From Bacteroidales bacterium (lineage in GTDB: Bacteria; Bacteroidota; Bacteroidia; Bacteroidales; Paludibacteraceae), in assembly GCA_900767595.1 (NCBI GenBank), contig CAAFZS010000048.1, positions 1 to 6,419 of the forward strand: a stretch of 6,419 bases of DNA, in the 5' to 3' direction. The notes under the pieces are model-generated. The model was given only the letters and a program-made list of their open reading frames with translations, was not told the DNA's origin and did not search any database. The translations under genes were made by a program, and so were the position numbers. This document shows, in pieces, positions 1 through 4,195 of the stretch (position 1 is the first letter of the stretch; every line of letters begins with the position of its first letter).

Positions 1-219
1 GGGGGAGAAGTGAAAGGTTCTTGTTTTCCCTTCTATAGTAATATTTACACGAAATTGAGGATAACGAGAATGCGCCTTTATATTGTGATTTATCCAATAT
101 TTTTGGAATATAATACCTGAACGCAGGTTCTTCGTCAAACACCCGCCACTCTCACTAATGTATACAGCAGTATTTTTAATCTGCCGCCATAACTTAAAAC
201 TGATAAAATCTTCTTCCAT
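1..219 (-). CDS. Partial unidentified protein, N-terminal 73 residues; weak NUMOD4/HNH-endonuclease-like character
   Basis: Reading leftward from the ATG at 219-217, 73 codons are open without a stop and continue past the left edge. This ATG is the first in frame after a TAA at 228-226. The protein begins MEEDFISFKLWRQIKN and the last visible residues are VNITIEGKTRTFHFSP. There is no signal peptide or membrane segment. The order W-x-x-I (10-14), a short beta-prone stretch near residues 18-30, then a basic region and an RVNI...GK-T-TFH strand (about 58-71) resembles the DNA-binding N-terminus of phage-type NUMOD4/HNH homing endonucleases. In those proteins a comparable strand precedes the HRLVAEAF-like segment. 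That resemblance is from memory and weak, and the diagnostic HNH residues would lie outside the window. A leftward -7-like box lies 73 bp upstream of the start, which supports a real gene. It is divergent from the helicase-methylase operon. I am fairly sure it is coding and unsure of the function. Confidence 0.55.
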   Translation of the reverse strand, partial: MEEDFISFKLWRQIKNTAVYISESGGCLTKNLRSGIIFQKYWINHNIKAHSRYPQFRVNITIEGKTRTFHFSP

Positions 220-291
220 AATTGTTTATTTTTAGTTAGTTTTTTCACCCTACTCCTCTACGCCTCTACACTCTCCTCCCAAATTTCGGTG

Positions 292-299
292 CAAAGGTA
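292..299 (-). promoter_or_regulatory. Leftward Bacteroidota-type -7 box for the partial left gene
   Basis: On the minus strand this reads TACCTTTG, an exact match to the Bacteroidota -7 consensus TAnnTTTG. It is followed by CACCG, and transcription is expected to start near 284-286. That would leave an untranslated leader of about 65 nt before the ATG at 219. A convincing TTG-type -33 element is not present at the usual spacing (the minus strand there reads GTTTTACC), so the promoter may be weak or activator-dependent. Confidence 0.5.
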
Positions 300-322
300 C
301 TGCTTTTAGGTGAGGTGGTAAA

Positions 323-366
323 ACTTTTTTGGGTACACCCATGGGTACACCCAAAATCAAAAAAGT
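323..366. repeat. 44-bp imperfect inverted repeat containing a doubled GGGTACACCC
   Basis: The outer arms are ACTTTTTT (323-330) and AAAAAAGT (359-366). The inner arms are TTTTGGGT (327-334) and ACCCAAAA (349-356). The centre holds the perfect palindrome ACCCATGGGT (337-346). The same DNA is also a direct repeat of GGGTACACCC at 331-340 and 343-352, separated by AT. The element lies between a leftward promoter-like box (292-299) and a rightward one (368-375). That position suits a shared operator for a dimeric or tetrameric regulator. A recombinase binding site is an alternative. The symmetry is visible in the sequence; the role is inferred. Confidence 0.6.
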
Positions 367-375
367 GTAACTTTG
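358..375 (+). promoter_or_regulatory. Rightward promoter-like element upstream of the hairpin cluster
   Basis: The sequence CAAAAAAGT-GTAACTTTG ends in TAACTTTG (368-375), which matches the -7 consensus TAnnTTTG. No TTTG element occurs about 20 bp upstream, where the imperfect palindrome sits instead. An active promoter would start near 381-383 and transcribe the hairpin cluster. The element is nearly identical to the operon promoter segment at 720-738. It may be a second, distal promoter for the helicase-methylase operon or a decayed copy. Confidence 0.4.
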
Positions 376-432
376 TGCCGATTTTATGAAAAAACCGCAA
401 GGTGTACTTATGTCCCTTAGCCGTAACCGCGG

Positions 433-472
433 CTTGTTATTTGGTTCATTCTCTCCGCATACTATGCGGAGT
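433..472 (+). repeat. Palindromic repeat, copy 1 (diverged)
   Basis: This copy starts with CTTGTTAT, as does the flank of copy 3 at 633-640. It ends in the hairpin CTCCGCAT-act-ATGCGGAG (453-471). It aligns to copy 3 with several substitutions and a 1-nt length difference between the CTTGTTAT and the core. The terminal stem pair has changed from C-G to T-A on both arms relative to the other copies. That is a compensatory change, and it suggests the stem rather than the primary sequence is kept. Confidence 0.55.
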
Positions 473-477
473 CTCGC

Positions 478-513
478 TATATCGTCCACTTAGCCCCGCA
501 TACCATGCGGGTT
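478..513 (+). repeat. Palindromic repeat, copy 2
   Basis: This 36-bp unit begins TATATCGTCCACTTAG and ends with the hairpin CCCGCAT-acc-ATGCGGG (495-511) plus TT. It matches copy 3 (638-673) at 32 of 36 positions. The four differences are at unit positions 9, 10, 16 and 27, and none of them breaks the stem. It lies 5 nt after copy 1. Confidence 0.65.
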
Positions 514-535
514 CCTCGCTTTTCGTCAATCATTT

Positions 536-555
536 CGGTCGCATTTTTGCGGCCG
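536..555. repeat. Hairpin with 8-bp stem and TTTT loop
   Basis: CGGTCGCA (536-543) faces TGCGGCCG (548-555) around a four-T loop. Seven pairs are Watson-Crick and one is T-G, which would pair in RNA but mismatch in double-stranded DNA. A broken T tract follows (TATTTT), too short and too late for a convincing intrinsic terminator. Confidence 0.5.
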
Positions 556-574
556 CTATTTTGGCAGTCCTGTG

Positions 575-592
575 CCGCGCACCTTTGCGCGG
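575..592. repeat. Hairpin with 7-bp GC-rich stem
   Basis: CCGCGCA (575-581) and TGCGCGG (586-592) form a perfect stem around the loop CCTT. No T tract follows, so it is not a terminator. It belongs to the hairpin cluster but does not share the CCGCATA core of the three repeated units. Confidence 0.5.
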
Positions 593-594
593 TT

Positions 595-632
595 GTCCGC
601 CCTCAATGTTATTGATGCGTCAGCGGGCGGAC
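595..632. repeat. Long bulged hairpin (8 + 5 bp)
   Basis: The outer stem GTCCGCCC (595-602) pairs with GGGCGGAC (625-632). It continues directly into an inner stem TCAAT (603-607) with ATTGA (611-615) closed by a GTT loop. A 9-nt bulge (616-624) lies on the 3' side. This is the most elaborate structure of the cluster, and an asymmetric internal bulge of this kind is more typical of a folded RNA than of a protein operator. Confidence 0.55.
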
Positions 633-637
633 CTTGT

Positions 638-673
638 TATATCGTTTACTTATCCCCGCATACTATGCGGGTT
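638..673 (+). repeat. Palindromic repeat, copy 3
   Basis: This 36-bp unit begins TATATCGTTTACTTAT and ends with the hairpin CCCGCAT-act-ATGCGGG (655-671) plus TT. It matches copy 2 at 32 of 36 positions. A six-T run occurs at 682-687, 10 nt beyond the stem, which is farther than usual for an intrinsic terminator. This copy ends about 30 bp before the operon promoter. Confidence 0.65.
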
Positions 674-697
674 ATCTTGCCTTTTTTCTTAAATTTT

Positions 698-711
698 GCA
701 AATAAATTTGC
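698..711. promoter_or_regulatory. Inverted repeat over the -33 element
   Basis: GCAAAT (698-703) and ATTTGC (706-711) form a perfect 6-bp inverted repeat with a 2-bp spacer. The right arm contains the TTTG -33 element (707-710). With the second dyad at 732-751, whose arms carry a related TTTGC/GCAAA core, it could form a two-site operator. No regulator gene is visible nearby. Confidence 0.4.
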
Positions 712-738
712 ATATATCGCAAAAAAGTAGTAACTTTG
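707..738 (+). promoter_or_regulatory. Main promoter of the helicase-methylase operon (Bacteroidota type)
   Basis: A TTTG -33 element (707-710) is followed after 20 bp by TAACTTTG (731-738), an exact match to the TAnnTTTG -7 consensus. Spacing and sequences fit the primary sigma factor promoters of Bacteroidota. Transcription should begin around 744-746, giving a purine-rich leader of about 40 nt before the ATG at 786. The leader contains GGAGAG about 24 nt from the start, too distant to act as a normal ribosome binding site, as is common in this phylum. Confidence 0.75.
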
Positions 739-751
739 CACCCGCAAAGTT
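732..751. promoter_or_regulatory. Candidate operator: perfect dyad over the -7 box and start site
   Basis: AACTTTGC (732-739) and GCAAAGTT (744-751) form a perfect 8-bp inverted repeat with the 4-bp spacer ACCC. The left arm is most of the -7 box and the right arm covers the predicted start of transcription. A repressor bound here would block polymerase. If transcription began upstream, the same dyad would form a hairpin in the leader. Confidence 0.55.
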
Positions 752-785
752 GATTTGGAGAGAAAAAAAGAAGATAATAAGATAT

Positions 786-3700
786 ATGGCAGACATTTAT
801 GATAATAGTCCTGAAAGGAAGTTTGTTGATGGACTGAGAAAGAACATTACTGCACTCGGTGTTAAACGAGTGGATTTCTGTGTCGGTTATTTCAATCTTA
901 GAGGTTGGGATCAGATTGATCAGCAAGTTGACCAATTAGAGGGGGAAAACGTTTGGGAGAAAGACGAGCTTCAACAACCCATTCAAAAGAAACGCTATTG
1001 CCGTCTTCTTATTGGTATGCATCGTCCTGATGAGGATTTGATTCGTGAGTTATATTCTTACCATGAGCCCGATTTGATTGACTCTGAGCAGATGTTGCGT
1101 TGCAAACTGAAAATAGCTGCTGAATTTAAGCAACAATTATTATTGGGCGTTCCTTCTAATAAAGACGAGCAGACATTGCGTCATTTGGCTAAGCAACTCA
1201 AAGAGGGCCGCTTGTGCGTTAAACTCTATTTGCGAGAGCCATTGCATGCTAAATTATATATCTCTTATCGTAATGATGATATGAGTCCTTTTCCAACGAT
1301 AATGGGTAGCAGCAACTTAACGTATGCCGGAATGAAGGGGCAAGGAGAATTGGATACTCAAATCCCAGATAAAGATAATACTAAGAAATTGGCAGATTGG
1401 TTTGAGGCTCATTGGAATGACGAAAAGTGCATAGATATCACCGAAGAACTATTGCAAATCATAGAGAGCAGTTGGGCTGCCGAACGTGATTTATCTCCCT
1501 ATATGATTTATATCAAAACCGCGTATCACCTTAGCCAAGACGCTCGTGCCGGGATGGCGGAATATACATTGCCACCTATTTTCCAACACGATTTATTTGA
1601 GTTCCAACAAACGGCCGTAAAGATTGCCGTTCGCCACTTGCGCAATGACAAACTAAATGGTGCTATGATTGGTGATGTTGTAGGATTAGGTAAAACCATT
1701 ACTGCTTGTGCCGTTGCTAAGATTTACGAACAGGCGTTTGCTGCATCTACTTTGATTATTTGCCCTGCCAATCTACAAGATATGTGGCGCAAATATAAAA
1801 ACAAATATGACCTCAAATGTGAGATTATTTCTAAAGACCAAAAGATTGATGTGGAGAATATGCCTTACTTTAAGTTGGTCATCATTGATGAGAGTCATAA
1901 CTTGCGCAACCGCGAGGGGAAACGGTATCAAAATATTAAGCAGTTCATTGAGCACCAAGATTGTAAGGTTCTTTTACTGTCTGCCACCCCTTATAACAAA
2001 GACTTCTCTGACCTGAGCAATCAATTACGGCTATTCTTAAGTGAAGATTCTGACCTTGGTATCCGTCCTGAGAATTATATTGAATCTCTTGGCGGAGATC
2101 GTGCTTTTTCTCGTAAATATGCGGACATACCTATCCGTAGTATTCGTGCGTTCGAAAAGAGTGACAATCCTGATGATTGGAACGAACTGATGAAGCTATT
2201 CCTTGTGCGTCGCACTCGTACCTTTATCAAAGAAAACTGCACGCAAAAGGATGAAAATGGGCGTCCGTGCCTCGTTTTTCCAGACGGACACCATGCTTTT
2301 TTCCCTGACCGCATTCCTAAGGCGCTGAAGTTTGATACGCATCCGGAAGACCAATATAGCCGCTTGTATTCCTCCACGATGGACAATATGATTGCTTCCT
2401 TACAACTGCCTCGGTATGGTTTATCGGAATATATTAGCGAACAAGAGACGGCTGAGGCTTCTCCTTCCATAAAGAAACAATTGGAGAATCTAAATCAAGC
2501 AGGGCGCAGAATGATGGGGTTCTGCCGCAGTACTTTCTATAAACGAATGGACTCCTGCGGTTTAGCATTCTTACTTACGTTATATCGTCACGCACTGCGT
2601 AATATGGTCTATATGTATGCTATTGAGAAAGGGTTGCCATTACCCATCTCTGATGAGAATGCATTACCTGAGGACTACATTGAGGATGTTCCGGAAACAG
2701 AGACCTTGTTCTCTAAAGACTCTGATTCTGCTATTAAGATTGGTCAGACCATCGAGATTCCCACGGATAAGAGTGTCTATGAGCAACAAGCTATAGAGTA
2801 TTATGCCAATATCCAACAAAAGAATGGTATTAATTGGATCAATCCCAAATACTTCACTGCTAAGTTACAAGCGCACCTCAAGAAGGACTTTAACACACTG
2901 ATGAAGATGATTACCTATTGCCAAGCATGGAATCCGATGGAAGACCAGAAGATGGCTAAATTAGAGGAAGTGCTCACTAAGTATCATCGCGACGAGAAGG
3001 TGCTTGTCTTCACACAATATGCTGATACTGCTAATTATATCTACAACACCCTTCGTCAAAGGGGATATAAACATATTGGTGTAGTAACCGGCAATTCGGA
3101 CAATCCCACCAAGATGGCAGAAAGATTCTCTCCTAAGAGCAATGAAGTCAAGGTCGCGGAGGAAGACCAATACCGCATTTTAATCGCTACTGATGTGCTC
3201 TCTGAGGGACAGAACTTGCAAGACGCTCATGTTATTGTAAACTACGATTTGCCATGGGCTATTATTCGTCTTATCCAGCGCGCCGGTCGTGTGGATCGTA
3301 TTGGTCAGGAAGCGGAGCAAATCTATTGCTATAGTTTCTTCCCTGCCAAAGGCATTGAAGATGTTATTAACCTGCGTGGTCGCTTAAATGCCCGTATCAA
3401 TGAAAATGCCGGCGTACTTGGTTCGGACGAGATCTTCTTTGAAGGCAATGAGCAGAACTTACGGGATATGTTCAACGAGAAGAGCGGTATCTTAGATGAT
3501 GCAGCGGACGATGATGTTGACCTTTGCTCTATGGCTTACCAGATTTGGAAGAATGCTACGGACAAACATCCCGAACTAAAGCAACAGATACCCGACCTCA
3601 ATAATGTGGTTTATTCCACCAAGGCAGCCAAGGAAGATCAGCCGAATGGTGTTATTACGTATGCTCGTACCTACAACGATTTTGATATTCTCACATGGGT

Positions 3701-4190
3701 GGACGCACAAGGACAATTGATTAGCAATTCACAAAAGCGTATCTTGATGGCTATGGAATGTGAATATGAAGCTCCCGCTTTGGAAAAATTAGAGAACCAC
3801 CATGAGTTGGTCAAGAATGCCATTGCTAATATTCATATTGAGGATACGACCACCGAAGGTACATTAGGTACTCGCTTTAGCACGCGCTACCGTATATGGT
3901 CTTTGTTGGATGATTATTATACCAATCACCCTGTTGACTTATTATTCTCTCAAGAGAAGAAAGACCGCGTCAAATTGGCGATGAATGATATCTATCGCTT
4001 CCCATTATTGGAATCGACCAAGTTCACTTTAGGTCAGATGTTGCGCGCCAAGACCATAAGCCAAGATGATATCATTGATTACATCATTGAGGCACATAAG
4101 AATAATAATTTCTGCCATATAGTAGAAGATAACGAGACAAATAATCGTGACGCCCAAATCATTTGCTCTATGGGTATCCGTAAACAATAA
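786..4190 (+). CDS. PLD-like nuclease / SNF2-family helicase fusion, restriction or anti-phage effector
   Basis: This is a 1134-residue cytoplasmic protein that I infer translocates on and cuts foreign DNA. The N-terminal part (about 1-200) is a phospholipase D-like nuclease domain with H154-A-K156 and, after a strand, GSSNLT (174-179). The SNF2/superfamily 2 ATPase follows: Walker A GDVVGLGKT (296-304), Walker B DESH (368-371), motif III SAT (399-401), VRRTR (474-478), FTQY (742-745), TDVLSEGQ (802-809), and motif VI QRAGRVDRIGQ (831-841) with arginines R835 and R838. The ATPase motifs look intact. An insert between the lobes carries LPRYGL (541-546) and an acidic stretch. About 250 C-terminal residues are unassigned. 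I chose ATG 786 because a TTG start at 696 would lie upstream of the promoter; TTG 750 is the only downstream alternative. The gene is followed 5 nt later by an adenine methyltransferase. Class 1 DISARM helicases and CglI/NgoAVII PLD-helicases are the nearest known analogues. The fold assignment is firm; the defence role is inferred from the pairing. Confidence 0.93.
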   Translation: MADIYDNSPERKFVDGLRKNITALGVKRVDFCVGYFNLRGWDQIDQQVDQLEGENVWEKDELQQPIQKKRYCRLLIGMHRPDEDLIRELYSYHEPDLIDSEQMLRCKLKIAAEFKQQLLLGVPSNKDEQTLRHLAKQLKEGRLCVKLYLREPLHAKLYISYRNDDMSPFPTIMGSSNLTYAGMKGQGELDTQIPDKDNTKKLADWFEAHWNDEKCIDITEELLQIIESSWAAERDLSPYMIYIKTAYHLSQDARAGMAEYTLPPIFQHDLFEFQQTAVKIAVRHLRNDKLNGAMIGDVVGLGKTITACAVAKIYEQAFAASTLIICPANLQDMWRKYKNKYDLKCEIISKDQKIDVENMPYFKLVIIDESHNLRNREGKRYQNIKQFIEHQDCKVLLLSATPYNKDFSDLSNQLRLFLSEDSDLGIRPENYIESLGGDRAFSRKYADIPIRSIRAFEKSDNPDDWNELMKLFLVRRTRTFIKENCTQKDENGRPCLVFPDGHHAFFPDRIPKALKFDTHPEDQYSRLYSSTMDNMIASLQLPRYGLSEYISEQETAEASPSIKKQLENLNQAGRRMMGFCRSTFYKRMDSCGLAFLLTLYRHALRNMVYMYAIEKGLPLPISDENALPEDYIEDVPETETLFSKDSDSAIKIGQTIEIPTDKSVYEQQAIEYYANIQQKNGINWINPKYFTAKLQAHLKKDFNTLMKMITYCQAWNPMEDQKMAKLEEVLTKYHRDEKVLVFTQYADTANYIYNTLRQRGYKHIGVVTGNSDNPTKMAERFSPKSNEVKVAEEDQYRILIATDVLSEGQNLQDAHVIVNYDLPWAIIRLIQRAGRVDRIGQEAEQIYCYSFFPAKGIEDVINLRGRLNARINENAGVLGSDEIFFEGNEQNLRDMFNEKSGILDDAADDDVDLCSMAYQIWKNATDKHPELKQQIPDLNNVVYSTKAAKEDQPNGVITYARTYNDFDILTWVDAQGQLISNSQKRILMAMECEYEAPALEKLENHHELVKNAIANIHIEDTTTEGTLGTRFSTRYRIWSLLDDYYTNHPVDLLFSQEKKDRVKLAMNDIYRFPLLESTKFTLGQMLRAKTISQDDIIDYIIEAHKNNNFCHIVEDNETNNRDAQIICSMGIRKQ

Positions 4191-4195
4191 CCACC

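Larger units (their letters stand above)
419..671. other. Hairpin cluster in non-coding DNA
   Basis: Seven stem-loops fall within about 250 bp. They are 419-434 (AGCCG/CGGCT), 453-471 (CTCCGCAT/ATGCGGAG), 495-511 (CCCGCAT/ATGCGGG), 536-555 (8-bp stem with one G-T pair and a TTTT loop), 575-592 (CCGCGCA/TGCGCGG), 595-632 (bulged, see its own entry) and 655-671 (CCCGCAT/ATGCGGG). Open frames across it translate into low-complexity peptides with no family resemblance, one of them only because the palindromes contain ATG, so I treat the stretch as non-coding. It could be a nest of REP-like repeats, a structured RNA expressed from the 358-375 element, or both. Confidence 0.6.

Noticed and set aside
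250..489. A 79-codon minus-strand open frame spanning the promoter region and first repeats
   Set aside because: It covers both divergent promoter boxes and the palindrome, and its peptide (GVPMGVP) only reflects the doubled GGGTACACCC.
386..493. A 35-residue frame starting MKKPQGVLMS just after the TAACTTTG box at 368-375
   Set aside because: It could be a small peptide or leader ORF, but it runs through repeat copies 1 and 2. Its C-terminal half is repeat-encoded, and nothing independent supports translation.
433..673. CRISPR-like array
   Set aside because: There are only three diverged palindromic copies with unequal spacing (5 nt, then about 125 nt) and no cas genes.
655..687. Intrinsic terminator formed by the 655-671 hairpin and the T run at 682-687
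   Set aside because: The T run begins 10 nt after the stem instead of immediately, and the stem is one of three repeat copies, so termination is not its evident purpose.
402..692. A 96-codon plus-strand open frame across the hairpin cluster
   Set aside because: It is created by the palindromic repeats, which give repeated RILCG/YHAG-like peptides, and it has no recognisable domain. Three of its segments are just translated repeat copies.
696..785. N-terminal extension of the helicase to a TTG start at 696
   Set aside because: The extension overlaps the -33 and -7 elements and the predicted transcription start, so it would not be on the main transcript. Its sequence is promoter DNA read as protein.
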